Origin: an uncultured Phascolarctobacterium sp. | GTDB lineage: Bacteria > Bacillota > Negativicutes > Acidaminococcales > Acidaminococcaceae | Direction: 5' to 3' | DNA: 64,000 nt | Assembly (NCBI GenBank): GCA_900541915.1 | Contig: UQLS01000007.1 | Coordinates: 1 to 64,000 of the forward strand | In this document: piece by piece, positions 1 through 9,731 of the stretch | Layout of the letters: every line of letters starts with the position of its first letter | Numbering within the stretch: position 1 is the first letter of the stretch | Translations under genes and position numbers: made by a program | The notes under the pieces: generated by a model | Database searches by the model: none | Seen by the model: the letters and a program-made list of their open reading frames with translations, nothing else | What the model was told of the DNA's origin: nothing

Positions 1-60
1 GTTATGCCCTTATAGGGCTATTGCGAACCACCCCTCTTAGGGGTGGGAGCGATTTTGTTG
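1..60. other. Two adjacent hairpins, possible end of an IS200/IS605-type element
   Basis: A 5-bp stem (6-10 with 14-18) is followed closely by an 8-bp stem (28-35 with 39-46, 3-nt loop). No T-run follows either hairpin on either strand, so this is not a standard intrinsic terminator for the leftward gene that ends at 64. Paired hairpins just before a transposon border are typical of IS200/IS605 right ends and the omega-RNA scaffold of tnpB. That reading is inference only, because the sequence to the left is not available. Confidence 0.3.
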
Positions 61-63
61 ATA

Positions 64-1167
64 TCAACGCTTTTTTCCGGCAAGTAATTTTGCTGCCAAG
101 GGAAAATGCATTAGGAGTTTTGTGAGCAGTATGCTGGCAATAAGAGAGAATATTACCAAAAGAACATAAGAAGCACACACTTTTTTGACGGTCATAACGA
201 TACCGTAATGATTATAAAAGCTGCTCATCCAGTCTAAAATAAGTGGATGGATAAGATAAATAAACAAGGAGTTTGCTGAAAGCAGATCGAGAAGGTAATA
301 ACTTTTTGTACCTTCTTTGACTTTAGGCAGGAATGTACAGAAAAAAGCCAGTGAAGCCGCAGTATAGACAAGGCCCTGCGGGCTGAGCTGGTGATAGGTG
401 TTGGCAAGGTCTAACAGACTGTAACCGCAGTAATAAAAAGAATGGATGCTGCTGCCGACAATATAGACAATAGAAGCGATATAAAAGGTTACTACTGTTT
501 TGGTATGCTGCTGCAGCCAGCCTAAAAATTGCTGCTGGTAAAGGGCAGTAAAACCGCCGCAGATAAAAATGAACAGATAGTGAAGCGGCAAATAGTTAAG
601 TCGATAGAGGAAAAAGTTCTTCCACAGAACATTCCAGGTACTGGTGTCGATACCAGGATGTGTTGTCCAGTAATTGAACAGCAGCTGAAAAATGAATAAA
701 AGCAATAAACCGATTTTGATATTAAAGCGGTTAATATACAGCAGCAGATTTTTCCACAGCGGAAAGCTAAAATAAAACCACAGCAGAATAACCATGAAAT
801 ATAGATGGTAGCAGCCAAGACCAAAGAAAAGTGTAAAGCCTACATGGAGTGGATTCCAACTGACATAACCTGGCGGCAGGATAAGCCAGAAATAAAAAAG
901 GTACAGCAGTGACCAGCTGATATAAGGTACACCAACGCTGTGAAACCGTTTTTTGATAAAATTAAGGTAAGAATCAGGCTGCTTTAGCTGACAGAATAGT
1001 CCGTAACCGGAAATAAAGAAAAAAGAAGGCACGCTGTAGCGGGATAAAACCTCAAGCAGAACGTACAACGGAAAACTGCCGGCAGGCAAAGCCAGAGAAC
1101 CGATATGGATAGCGATTACTCCCAGCATACAGATGCCGCGCAGATTATCTATAACATGATTACGCAT
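64..1167 (-). CDS. Membrane acyltransferase, acyltransferase 3 family
   Basis: This 367-residue polytopic membrane protein begins with the family pattern DNLRGICMLGVIAIH, which contains the conserved Arg and the His proposed to be catalytic, followed by about ten hydrophobic segments. Acyltransferase 3 proteins move acetyl or other acyl groups onto cell-surface sugars, peptidoglycan or lipids from within the membrane. The start at 1167 is preceded by AAGGAGA at the right distance. A TATAAT-like -10 lies at 1213-1218 on the minus strand with only a weak -35. The gene is divergent from the pyr operon and has no visible partner, so its substrate cannot be assigned. Confidence 0.85.
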   Translation of the reverse strand: MRNHVIDNLRGICMLGVIAIHIGSLALPAGSFPLYVLLEVLSRYSVPSFFFISGYGLFCQLKQPDSYLNFIKKRFHSVGVPYISWSLLYLFYFWLILPPGYVSWNPLHVGFTLFFGLGCYHLYFMVILLWFYFSFPLWKNLLLYINRFNIKIGLLLLFIFQLLFNYWTTHPGIDTSTWNVLWKNFFLYRLNYLPLHYLFIFICGGFTALYQQQFLGWLQQHTKTVVTFYIASIVYIVGSSIHSFYYCGYSLLDLANTYHQLSPQGLVYTAASLAFFCTFLPKVKEGTKSYYLLDLLSANSLFIYLIHPLILDWMSSFYNHYGIVMTVKKVCASYVLLVIFSLIASILLTKLLMHFPLAAKLLAGKKR

Positions 1168-1330
1168 ATTTATCTCCTTGCTTGATAAGTATATAAAGTT
1201 CTGTGAGTAATCATTATACTATATTTTAAGCTGCTTTGCACAGCTTGGGCAGGATAATGTTATTAAAATGGGCTAAGCAAAAATTCTTGTAAAATATCGT
1301 GTTTCACTGTAAAAATACCTGCATAAAAAT

Positions 1331-1359
1331 TTGACGTTTCTATATGAGTGTTGTAAAAT
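1331..1359 (+). promoter_or_regulatory. Promoter of the pyr operon
   Basis: TTGACG at 1331-1336 and TAAAAT at 1354-1359 are separated by exactly 17 bp. The predicted transcript would start near 1366 and run straight into the PyrR-type leader. The rest of the 326-base gap between the divergent genes (1168-1330) holds only the acyltransferase promoter region and nothing else that I can recognise. Confidence 0.7.
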
Positions 1360-1385
1360 ATAAATATCAAATTTGTACCTTTAAA

Positions 1386-1467
1386 TTGGTCCCGTGAGAC
1401 TTCAAGGTAGACTTTTAGAAATGCTCTAACGGCCTTCTTGTATCCTCTGGGACAAGAAGGCTTTTTT
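1386..1467 (+). promoter_or_regulatory. PyrR-type transcription attenuator of the pyr operon
   Basis: The leader holds GGTCCCGTGAGACTT (1388-1402), which matches the conserved PyrR-binding loop (roughly TCCNGNGAG). It lies in a stem closed by TTG 1386-1388 and CAA 1403-1405. An intrinsic terminator follows: 10-bp stem 1432-1441 with 1452-1461, then six T. An alternative antiterminator can form from 1404-1411 with 1425-1428 and 1433-1436; it excludes both the PyrR-binding stem and the terminator. This matches the known Bacillus mechanism: PyrR with UMP stabilises the binding loop and causes termination. No pyrR gene lies in the window. Confidence 0.85.
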
Positions 1468-1493
1468 ATTACATAAAACAGGAGGTTAAGCTA

Positions 1494-2450
1494 ATGGCTA
1501 AAGCAAATGTATCTCTCAGCGGCAGAGATATACTCGACCTGGAAAGTCTCAGTGTTGAAGAAATTGAGCTTGTGTTGAAAACAGCTGGCGAAATGAAAAA
1601 AATTATGAAGAGGGATATTAAAAAGGTTCCTTCTTTAAGAGGCAAATCCATCATCAATCTTTTTTATGAACCCAGTACCAGAACCAGAACTTCCTTTGAA
1701 CTGGCAGGTAAGTACCTTGGCGCGGATGTGGTAAACATCACTACCTCATCTTCCAGCGTAGTAAAAGGTGAATGCCTGCGCGATACTATCTTAACCGTGC
1801 AGTCCATGGCCTGCGATGCTATCGTTATGCGCCATCCTATTGAAGGTGCGGCTGCTTTTGCGGCTAATGTTGCTGATCCTGTTATCATCAATGCAGGTGA
1901 CGGCGCACATGCCCATCCGTCTCAAGGCCTTTTGGACCTTTTCACAATCCGTGAACAGGGCAAAGATATTAAAGGCTTGAAAATGGCTATCATCGGCGAC
2001 GTACTGTACAGCCGTGTAGCTCGTACCAATATTGCTGCCTGGACAAAGCTCGGTGCTGATGTTCATGTAGCAGGACCTATGACTTTATTGCCCCATGATA
2101 TTGAAGCTTTGGGCGTAACTGTACATAAACGTGTTGAAGAAGCTATTGAAGGCGCAGACGTTGTTGACATCCTGCGTATTCAGCTGGAACGTCAGAAAAA
2201 AGGTTTGTTCCCGTCTCCTCGCGAATATGCCCGTATCTTCGGTATCAACGAAAAACGCCTGCAGCTGGCTAAGCCGGACGTAACTGTCCTGCATCCGGGC
2301 CCGATGAACCGTGGTTTGGAAATTTCCTGGGAAGTAGGCTACTGCGACAACGCTGCTATCCGTACTGAAGTACAAAACGGCGTAGCTGTTCGTATGGCGC
2401 TCTTATTCTTGACTTTGACAGGGGGTAAACACATTGAAAACATTGATTAA
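1494..2450 (+). CDS. pyrB: Aspartate carbamoyltransferase, catalytic subunit
   Basis: This enzyme condenses carbamoyl phosphate with aspartate to carbamoyl-aspartate, the committed step of UMP synthesis. The 318-residue protein has the carbamoyl-phosphate loop FYEPSTRTRTSFE (about 57-69), the Ser/Lys loop around 84-91 that reaches the neighbouring subunit, a HPSQ motif at 141-144, and LHPGPMNRG near the C-terminus. Its length is normal for the family. AGGAGG lies a few bases before the ATG. It is the first gene of the operon, directly after the attenuator, and its end overlaps pyrC by 17 bases. No pyrI regulatory subunit is adjacent, so a catalytic trimer of the Bacillus type is likely. Confidence 0.97.
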   Translation: MAKANVSLSGRDILDLESLSVEEIELVLKTAGEMKKIMKRDIKKVPSLRGKSIINLFYEPSTRTRTSFELAGKYLGADVVNITTSSSSVVKGECLRDTILTVQSMACDAIVMRHPIEGAAAFAANVADPVIINAGDGAHAHPSQGLLDLFTIREQGKDIKGLKMAIIGDVLYSRVARTNIAAWTKLGADVHVAGPMTLLPHDIEALGVTVHKRVEEAIEGADVVDILRIQLERQKKGLFPSPREYARIFGINEKRLQLAKPDVTVLHPGPMNRGLEISWEVGYCDNAAIRTEVQNGVAVRMALLFLTLTGGKHIENID

Positions 2451-3726
2451 AAACGGCAGGGTTGTAGACCCCAGCCAAAATCTCGATGCTGTAATGGATG
2501 TCCTTGTTGAGGACGGTAAAATAAGCGCTTTAGGCAGCAATCTTGCTGTCGAAGCTGATGAAGTATATGACGCTACCGGTCTGGTAGTAACTCCTGGTTT
2601 GATTGACCTGCATACTCATATGCGTGAGCCTGGTCTGGAAGCTAAAGAAGATATTATCAGCGGTACCAAGGCTGCTGCTGCCGGTGGTGTTACTACTGTT
2701 GCCTGCATGCCTAATACTAAACCGGTAATTGACAATTCCATTATCGTTTCTGGTATTAAACAACGTGCTGCTGAAGAAAGCTATGCAAATGTAGAAGTAA
2801 TCGGCGCTATCAGCAAAGGCGAAAAAGGTGAAGAACTGGCTGAGCTTGGCGATATGGCTGAAAAAGGTGCTATGGCTTTCTCCGACGATGGACATTATGT
2901 AAAAAGCTCCAGATTATTTATGTTAGCGGCAAAATATGTTACCGCTTTTGATAAGACTCTGATCTGCCATGCTATCGACCCTGAGCTTGCAGCTGAAGGC
3001 TATATGCATGAAGGTGCGGTATCTGCACGTATCGGCGTACCCGGTGTACCGGCTATCTCTGAAGATATTGCTGTTGCCCGTGACTGCCTGATTGCTGAAT
3101 ATACCGGTGCACATGTGCATATTGCTCATGTAGCAAGTAAAGGTGCAATCGACATTATCCGTCAGGCTAAGAAAAAAGGCGTAAATGTTACCAGTGAAGT
3201 AACTGTACACCATCTGACTTTGACTGATGAAGCATGCGCAGGCTACAGCTCTGCTACTCGCGTATCTCCGCCGCTGCGCAGCTGGGATCATGTTGAAGCA
3301 ATGCGTGCTGCTGTACTGGATGGTACTGTTGATGCTATCGTTACCGACCATGCTCCTCATGCGCCGGAAGAAAAAGATGTGGAATTCAGATATGCTCCCT
3401 GCGGCTTCTGCGGTTTGGAAACCTCTCTGGGCGTTATGCTGACAGACCTTTATCATACCAATGTATTTGATTTAAATACCATAATCAGCAAGATGAGCTG
3501 CGAACCTGCTAAGCTGTTCAAATTAAAAGGCGGCACTTTGAAAGAAGGTTCCGTAGCAGATATTACGATTATGGATCTTAATAAAGAATGGACTGTTGAC
3601 AGTTCCAAATTCTATACCCGCGGCAAAGCTACTCCTTATGAAGGCAAGCACTGCAAGGGTAAAGCCGTTGCTACCATGCTGGCAGGCAATTTTGTAATGA
3701 GAGATGGTGTAGTATGCACAAAATAG
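2434..3726 (+). CDS. pyrC: Dihydroorotase
   Basis: Dihydroorotase cyclises carbamoyl-aspartate to dihydroorotate. The 430-residue length and the motif DLHTHMREPG (about 58-67, zinc ligands His60 and His62) place it in the long class I group typical of Gram-positive bacteria. VTDHAPH near residue 305 supplies the catalytic Asp. The start is a TTG inside the end of pyrB, preceded by GGGGGT at 2421-2426. The 17-base overlap with pyrB and 13-base overlap with carA suggest translational coupling. Confidence 0.96.
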   Translation: MKTLIKNGRVVDPSQNLDAVMDVLVEDGKISALGSNLAVEADEVYDATGLVVTPGLIDLHTHMREPGLEAKEDIISGTKAAAAGGVTTVACMPNTKPVIDNSIIVSGIKQRAAEESYANVEVIGAISKGEKGEELAELGDMAEKGAMAFSDDGHYVKSSRLFMLAAKYVTAFDKTLICHAIDPELAAEGYMHEGAVSARIGVPGVPAISEDIAVARDCLIAEYTGAHVHIAHVASKGAIDIIRQAKKKGVNVTSEVTVHHLTLTDEACAGYSSATRVSPPLRSWDHVEAMRAAVLDGTVDAIVTDHAPHAPEEKDVEFRYAPCGFCGLETSLGVMLTDLYHTNVFDLNTIISKMSCEPAKLFKLKGGTLKEGSVADITIMDLNKEWTVDSSKFYTRGKATPYEGKHCKGKAVATMLAGNFVMRDGVVCTK

Positions 3727-4790
3727 TAAGAAAAGGTAAATTAGTATTAAAAGACGGCAGCGTTTACGAAGGTGATTTATACGGTAAACGCAATGCTGTA
3801 GGTGAAGTAGTATTCACCACCGGTATGAGCGGTTATCAGGAAACTCTTACCGACCCTTCCTTCTGCGGACAAATCGTTGTTATGACTTATCCTCTGATTG
3901 GTAACTACGGTATCAATCCTATGTTCAATCAAGGCAAAAAATCCTATTTCCAAGGTTTTGTTATCGGTGAAATGTGCGACTACCCCAGCAACTGGCGCAG
4001 TGAAGAAACTCTGGAAGCCTTCCTTGAGAAACAGGATGTACCTACTCTGGTAGGTGTGGATACTCGTGCTATCACCAGAAAAATTCGTGAATATGGTGTT
4101 CTGAAAGGCATCATTGTTCCTGCAGAAACTTCTCAGGAAGAAATTGACGCTCTTTTGGCAACTCCTGATGTACATGACCAGATTGCTCAGGTTACCACTA
4201 AAGAGGTTTATACTTTAGGCAATGGTAAATATCATGTTGCAGTACTGGATTTCGGTATCAAACAAAACATCCTGAATTATCTGCAATGCTTTGACTGCCG
4301 TCTGACAGTTTTCCCGGCTTATACTCCGGCTGAAGAAGTACTGGCAGTAAATCCTGACGGTATTTTCCTGTCCAATGGCCCTGGAGATCCGAAAGATGTA
4401 CCGGAAATCATTGCTAATGTACAGAAACTGATGGGCAAAAAACCTATTTTCGGTATCTGCATGGGTCATCAAATCCTGGCTTTGGCTAATGGCGCTGATA
4501 CCTATAAAATGAAATTTGGTCATCGCGGTGTAAATCAGCCGGTAAAAGATTTGAGCACCGGTAAGATTGTTATTTCTTCTCAAAATCATGGTTATGCTGT
4601 AGATGAAAAATCTCTGGAAGGCAAAAATATTAGAATTTCCCATATTTCCATGAATGACGGCACTATTGAAGGTCTTGAATACGGCGATCATCCTTCTTTT
4701 GCTGTACAGTATCACCCGGAAGCTTGTCCCGGCCCTGGCGGTCACGAAGCTTTATTTATACGTTTTATTGATATGATGGAGGGTCGTTAA
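3714..4790 (+). CDS. carA: Carbamoyl phosphate synthase small (glutaminase) subunit
   Basis: CarA hydrolyses glutamine and channels ammonia to CarB. The 358-residue protein has an N-terminal CPSase small-chain domain (about 1-150) and a C-terminal class I glutamine amidotransferase domain. The catalytic triad is visible as Cys249 in GICMGHQ and His334 and Glu336 in YHPEACPGPGG. The start overlaps the end of pyrC by 13 bases, and carB begins 2 bases after the stop. Because the gene sits inside the pyr operon, this enzyme probably serves pyrimidine synthesis first. Whether arginine synthesis uses it too cannot be told from this window. Confidence 0.97.
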   Translation: MHKIVRKGKLVLKDGSVYEGDLYGKRNAVGEVVFTTGMSGYQETLTDPSFCGQIVVMTYPLIGNYGINPMFNQGKKSYFQGFVIGEMCDYPSNWRSEETLEAFLEKQDVPTLVGVDTRAITRKIREYGVLKGIIVPAETSQEEIDALLATPDVHDQIAQVTTKEVYTLGNGKYHVAVLDFGIKQNILNYLQCFDCRLTVFPAYTPAEEVLAVNPDGIFLSNGPGDPKDVPEIIANVQKLMGKKPIFGICMGHQILALANGADTYKMKFGHRGVNQPVKDLSTGKIVISSQNHGYAVDEKSLEGKNIRISHISMNDGTIEGLEYGDHPSFAVQYHPEACPGPGGHEALFIRFIDMMEGR

Positions 4791-4792
4791 GC

Positions 4793-7700
4793 ATGCCGAA
4801 ACTTAAAAATATAAAGAAAGTCCTTGTTATCGGCTCTGGTCCTATTATTATCGGACAGGCTGCCGAATTTGACTATGCAGGTACTCAAGCCTGCCGTGCA
4901 CTGAAAGAAGAAGGTCTGGAAGTTGTCCTGGTAAACAGTAACCCGGCAACTATCATGACTGATGTTAATATTGCTGACCGTGTTTATGTTGAACCTATCA
5001 ACGTAGAATTCCTGGAAAGCGTTATCAAACGTGAACGTCCGGATTCTCTGCTGGCAACTCTGGGCGGTCAGGTTGGCCTGAACCTGGCTATGGCTCTGGA
5101 TGAAAAAGGTATCTTGAGCGAATATAATGTTAAACTGCTGGGTACTCAGATTTCCAGTATCAAACGCGGCGAAGACCGTGAGCTCTTTAAAGAAACCATG
5201 GAAAAAATCAATCAGCCGATTCCTGAAAGCACGATTGTTGAAACTGTTATGGCTGCCTGCGAATTCGCTAAAAAGATTGGTTATCCTCTGATTGTACGTC
5301 CGGCTTATACTTTGGGTGGTACCGGCGGCGGTATTGCCAATGACGAAGAAGAACTGGTTGATATCGTACAAAAAGGTCTGGGCTACAGCCCCATTAGCCA
5401 ATGTCTGATTGAACGCAGCATTGCTGGCTGGAAAGAAATCGAATTTGAAGTTATCCGTGACGCTGCTGATAACTGCATCACCGTTTGCTCTATGGAAAAT
5501 GTTGACCCGGTTGGCGTACATACCGGCGACTCTATCGTAGTAGCACCGGCACAGACTCTGAACGATAAAGAAGTGCACATGCTGCGTCAGGCATCTATCG
5601 ATATTGTTCGTGAACTGGGCGTATGCGGCGGCTGTAATGTTCAGCTGGCACTTGATCCGTTCTCCGAAAACTATTATGTTATCGAAGTTAACCCCCGTGT
5701 AAGCCGCAGCTCTGCACTGGCATCTAAGGCTACCGGTTATCCTATCGCTAAGGTTACTACCAAGATTGCTGTTGGCTATAACCTGGATGAAATTGAAAAT
5801 GCTGTAACCAAAAAGACCAAAGCTTGCTTTGAGCCTACTATCGACTATATCGTACTTAAATTCCCGCGTTGGCCTTTCGATAAATTTGTAACTGCTGACC
5901 GTACCCTCGGTACCCAAATGAAGGCTACCGGCGAAGTAATGGCTATTGAACGCAGCTTTGAAGCTTCCATGCTGAAAGCTATCCGTTCTCTGGAAATTGG
6001 TCTGACCCATCTGGAAATGCCTGAGCTGAAAGCTTTGAGCGATGAAGAAATCAAAGACCGTATCCGCCTGATTGATGACGAAAGAATCTTTGTTATCACT
6101 GAAGCTTTGCGCCGTGGCGTGACCATTGATTATATTTACGATATTACCAAAATGGATAAATGGTTCCTGTACAAAATCAATAATATCGTAAAAATGGAAA
6201 AAGCACTGCAAACTCATCCGCTGACTCCGAGCCTGCTTCTTAAAGCTAAGAAAATGGGCTTTGCAGACAGTGTTATCGGCGGTTATGTTGGCAAGACCAT
6301 GATGGAAATCCGTGAAATGCGTAAAGCTAACGGCATTTTACCGACTTACAAAATGGTTGATACCTGCGCTGCTGAATTTGAAGCAGAAACTCCGTACTAC
6401 TATTCCACTTATGCAACTGAAGATGAAGTTGCAGTAAGCGATAAGAAAAAAGTTGTTGTACTTGGTTCTGGTCCTATCCGTATCGGCCAAGGCGTGGAAT
6501 TCGACTACTGCTCCGTACATTCTGTATGGGCTCTGAAAGAACTGGGTTATGAAACTATCATCATCAATAATAACCCTGAAACTGTTTCCACTGACTTCGA
6601 CATTTCCGATAAACTGTATTTTGAGCCTCTGACTTTGGAAGACGTTCTGAATGTAATTGATAAAGAACAGCCGGAAGGCGTTATTGTACAATTTGGCGGT
6701 CAAACTGCTATCAATCTGGCAGGTCCGCTGGATAAAGCTGGCGTTAAGATTCTTGGCAGCAGCGTAGACAGCATTGACCGTGCCGAAGACCGCGAACGTT
6801 TTGAACAATTGCTGACTGACTGTGAAATTCCTCGTCCGCAGGGACATACTGTATTCGATACCGAAGGCGCTCTGAAAGCAGCTGCTGATGTAGGTTATCC
6901 TGTTATGGTACGTCCTTCCTACGTATTAGGCGGCCGTGCTATGGAAATCGTTTATAACGATGAAGAACTGAAACATTACATGTCCAGCGCTGTTAAAGCA
7001 TCTAAAGAACATCCGGTACTGGTTGACCATTATCTGCAGGGTACCGAAGTTGAGGTTGATGCAATCTGCGACGGCAAAGAAGTATTGATTCCTGGCATTA
7101 TGGAACACGTAGAAAGAGCCGGTGTTCACTCCGGTGACTCCATTGCTGTATATCCGCCGCGCAGCTTATCTGAATCTGTTATCAGAACTATCATCAACTA
7201 TACCAACAAGATGGCATTGGGTCTGGAAGTAAAAGGTATGATCAATATCCAGTACATTGTCCGCAATGACCATGTATTCGTTATTGAAGTAAATCCGCGT
7301 TCTTCCAGAACTGTACCGTTCCTGAGTAAAGTAACCGGCGTTCCTATGGTAAATGTTGCTACTAAGGCAGCTATGGGCTGCAGCCTGAAAGAACAAGGCT
7401 ATAAAGCTGGTCTGAAACTGTTCCCGGACTATTATGCAGTTAAAGCACCGGTATTCTCCTTCAATAAGATGAGCAACGTAGATATCACATTAGGGCCTGA
7501 AATGAAATCTACCGGTGAAGTTATGGCTGTGGATTATCAATACAGCCGTGCTCTGTATAAAGCTTGTATTGCATCCGGCATCAATGTGCCGCATGAAGGT
7601 TCCATCCTGATTACTGTTGCAGACATGGATAAAGAAGAAGCTGCTGAAATTGCTAAAGGTTTTGAGGACCTTGGCTATAAAGTAACTGCTACCGGCGGTA

Positions 7701-8002
7701 CTGCTGAATATCTGACCAACCATGGCATTGAAGTTCGCGTTGCTACCAAAGTAAGCGAAGGCAGCCCCAATATCCTTGATGATATCAAAGAAGGCCATAT
7801 CAGCATGGTAATCAACACTACCAACCATGGCCGTGATGCTGAACGTGACGGATTTAAAATCAGACGTTCTACTGTTGAACATGCTATTGCCTGCCTGACT
7901 TCTCTGGATACTGCACGTGAGCTGCAGCACGTTATGAGTGCAATGCGCCGCCGTCGTGTTATCAGTATCGTTGCATTGCAGGATCTGGCTTGGGAGGACT
8001 AA
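4793..8002 (+). CDS. carB: Carbamoyl phosphate synthase large subunit
   Basis: This 1069-residue synthetase makes carbamoyl phosphate from bicarbonate, ammonia and two ATP. It shows the internal duplication of the family: each half starts with a VLGSGPIxIGQ motif (about residues 12 and 560) and carries an ATP-grasp fold. The first half forms carboxyphosphate and the second phosphorylates carbamate. The last 130 or so residues form the MGS-like allosteric domain. The length is normal. The ATG follows GGAGGG at the end of carA. It is the longest gene of the pyr operon, and I see no frame disruption. Confidence 0.98.
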   Translation: MPKLKNIKKVLVIGSGPIIIGQAAEFDYAGTQACRALKEEGLEVVLVNSNPATIMTDVNIADRVYVEPINVEFLESVIKRERPDSLLATLGGQVGLNLAMALDEKGILSEYNVKLLGTQISSIKRGEDRELFKETMEKINQPIPESTIVETVMAACEFAKKIGYPLIVRPAYTLGGTGGGIANDEEELVDIVQKGLGYSPISQCLIERSIAGWKEIEFEVIRDAADNCITVCSMENVDPVGVHTGDSIVVAPAQTLNDKEVHMLRQASIDIVRELGVCGGCNVQLALDPFSENYYVIEVNPRVSRSSALASKATGYPIAKVTTKIAVGYNLDEIENAVTKKTKACFEPTIDYIVLKFPRWPFDKFVTADRTLGTQMKATGEVMAIERSFEASMLKAIRSLEIGLTHLEMPELKALSDEEIKDRIRLIDDERIFVITEALRRGVTIDYIYDITKMDKWFLYKINNIVKMEKALQTHPLTPSLLLKAKKMGFADSVIGGYVGKTMMEIREMRKANGILPTYKMVDTCAAEFEAETPYYYSTYATEDEVAVSDKKKVVVLGSGPIRIGQGVEFDYCSVHSVWALKELGYETIIINNNPETVSTDFDISDKLYFEPLTLEDVLNVIDKEQPEGVIVQFGGQTAINLAGPLDKAGVKILGSSVDSIDRAEDRERFEQLLTDCEIPRPQGHTVFDTEGALKAAADVGYPVMVRPSYVLGGRAMEIVYNDEELKHYMSSAVKASKEHPVLVDHYLQGTEVEVDAICDGKEVLIPGIMEHVERAGVHSGDSIAVYPPRSLSESVIRTIINYTNKMALGLEVKGMINIQYIVRNDHVFVIEVNPRSSRTVPFLSKVTGVPMVNVATKAAMGCSLKEQGYKAGLKLFPDYYAVKAPVFSFNKMSNVDITLGPEMKSTGEVMAVDYQYSRALYKACIASGINVPHEGSILITVADMDKEEAAEIAKGFEDLGYKVTATGGTAEYLTNHGIEVRVATKVSEGSPNILDDIKEGHISMVINTTNHGRDAERDGFKIRRSTVEHAIACLTSLDTARELQHVMSAMRRRRVISIVALQDLAWED

Positions 8003-8004
8003 AC

Positions 8005-8772
8005 ATGCCAAAAACAATTGCTGAAGCAAAAGTGATTGGACAAAAAGTACTGAACAGTACTATTAAAATGATTGAAGTTTATGCACCTGAAATTGCTGAG
8101 CAGGCTGTTCCCGGACAGTTTGTCAATGTACAGGTGTGCAGAAATACTGCTCCGCTGCTGCGCCGTCCGTTCGGCGTAGCCGGAGTAAATAAAAAAGAAG
8201 GAACTTTCACCATGATTTACAGAATTATTGGTGAAGGTACCCATATTCTTGCTGATGTTTGCACTGGTGATAAGCTCAGCATAGTCGGACCTTTAGGTCA
8301 TGGCTTTGATATGAGTGCTAAAAAGCCGCTGCTGGTAGGCGGTGGCCTTGGCCTTGCTCCGCTCCTGTTTTTAGCAGGCGGTTTTGGTAAAGGCAACAGC
8401 GACATCCTGATGGGTGGACGCTGCAGTGAAGAAGTTTTCTGGACTTGCCTGTATGAAAATCTGTGCTCCGAAGTATTCGTGACTACGGATGACGGCAGCC
8501 AGGGAACTAAAGGCACTGTTATGGCATTGCTGCCGGAACTGCTGCAGAAGAATGGTTATGACTGCGTATATGTATGCGGTCCGGTACCCATGATGAAAGC
8601 AGTTGCCGAGGCTTGCCTGCAGGCTGGTGTAAAATGCCAGGTCTCTTTGGAAAAATATATGGCTTGTGGTTTAGGTGCTTGTCTTTCCTGTGCCTGCGGC
8701 GGTATTGGCAGACGCATGAAAGTATGTACTGACGGTCCTGTATTCTGGGCAGAGGAGGTAACAGAATGGTAA
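8005..8772 (+). CDS. pyrK: Dihydroorotate dehydrogenase B, electron-transfer subunit
   Basis: PyrK passes electrons from PyrD to NAD through FAD and a [2Fe-2S] cluster. The 255-residue protein has a ferredoxin-reductase fold with LLRRPFG for flavin binding, a GGGLGLAPL nucleotide-binding loop, and a C-terminal cluster of cysteines in MACGLGACLSCACG and VCTDGP. I place the start at the ATG at 8005 because GGGAGG lies at 7992-7997. An upstream TTG at 7990 overlaps that ribosome binding site and is unlikely. It lies 2 bases after carB and overlaps pyrD by 7 bases, as expected for partners made in equal amounts. Confidence 0.94.
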   Translation: MPKTIAEAKVIGQKVLNSTIKMIEVYAPEIAEQAVPGQFVNVQVCRNTAPLLRRPFGVAGVNKKEGTFTMIYRIIGEGTHILADVCTGDKLSIVGPLGHGFDMSAKKPLLVGGGLGLAPLLFLAGGFGKGNSDILMGGRCSEEVFWTCLYENLCSEVFVTTDDGSQGTKGTVMALLPELLQKNGYDCVYVCGPVPMMKAVAEACLQAGVKCQVSLEKYMACGLGACLSCACGGIGRRMKVCTDGPVFWAEEVTEW

Positions 8773-9725
8773 AGGCATTATATGAAGGCAGATTGGCAGT
8801 AGATATTGCCGGTTTGAAAATGCAGACTCCTGTTACTACCGGTTCCGGTACTTTTGGTTTTGGTCTGGAATTCTGTGATTTTCTGGATTTGGAAAAGGTT
8901 GGAGCAGTTACTGTAAAAGGAACATCCCTTTTGCCTGCGGCTGGTAATAAAGGCCAGCGTGCTGTGGAAACTCCTTCCGGAATGCTGAATTGCATCGGTT
9001 TGGAAAATCCCGGCAGCGATTATTTTCTGGAACAGACTCTGCCTAAACTGCGCCAGTATGATGTACCAGTAATTGTCAACATTTACGGTCATTCTCCGGA
9101 AGAATATGGCGAAGTTGCCAAAAAGCTGGATGTAGATGGTGTAGATGCGCTGGAAATTAATATTTCCTGCCCTAACGTAAAAGAAGGAGGCATCGTTTTC
9201 GGTACTTGTCCGGAAGCTGCAGCAGAAGTAATCCAGCAGGTAAAGAAAAATACCTCTAAAATGGTTATTACTAAATTATCACCGAATGTTACCGATGTTG
9301 TAGCGATGGCGAAGGCTGCAGAGGCTGCCGGTACTGATGCTATTTCTCTTATCAATACCCTTATTGGTACCAAGATTGATATAGAACGCCAGCGTCCTGT
9401 ATTGGGCAATGTTATTGGTGGTTTAAGCGGTCCGGCAGTAAGACCTGTAGCAGTGCGTATGTGCTATCAGGTTGCTCAGGCAGTAAGCGTGCCTATTATC
9501 GGTATGGGCGGTATTATGAATGCAGAGGATGCAATTGAGTTTATGCTTGCAGGTGCCAGTGCAGTAGCAGTAGGAACTGCTAATTTTGTACATCCTGATA
9601 TTGCAGAAACTATTGCACATGGTATGCTGGCATATCTTGACCGTCATAATGTACGCAACATAACAGAAATTATCGGCTTGGCTCTGCCGGAAGGTAAAGC
9701 AAGCATGCCGCTGTATAATAAATAA
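8766..9725 (+). CDS. pyrD: Dihydroorotate dehydrogenase B, catalytic subunit
   Basis: PyrD oxidises dihydroorotate to orotate with FMN. At 319 residues it fits class 1B, which works with PyrK and NAD, and pyrK immediately precedes it with a 7-base overlap. NISCPNVKEGG carries the class 1 active-site Cys, and IGMGGI and the AGASAVAVGTAN region bind the FMN phosphate. AGAGGTAACAG precedes the ATG. Use of NAD rather than quinone or fumarate suits an anaerobe. Confidence 0.95.
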   Translation: MVKALYEGRLAVDIAGLKMQTPVTTGSGTFGFGLEFCDFLDLEKVGAVTVKGTSLLPAAGNKGQRAVETPSGMLNCIGLENPGSDYFLEQTLPKLRQYDVPVIVNIYGHSPEEYGEVAKKLDVDGVDALEINISCPNVKEGGIVFGTCPEAAAEVIQQVKKNTSKMVITKLSPNVTDVVAMAKAAEAAGTDAISLINTLIGTKIDIERQRPVLGNVIGGLSGPAVRPVAVRMCYQVAQAVSVPIIGMGGIMNAEDAIEFMLAGASAVAVGTANFVHPDIAETIAHGMLAYLDRHNVRNITEIIGLALPEGKASMPLYNK

Positions 9726-9731
9726 GATATA

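Noticed and set aside
4787..6217. Long open frame on the minus strand (476 codons)
   Set aside because: It lies fully opposite carB, has low-complexity composition typical of antisense frames and no ribosome binding site or recognisable domain.
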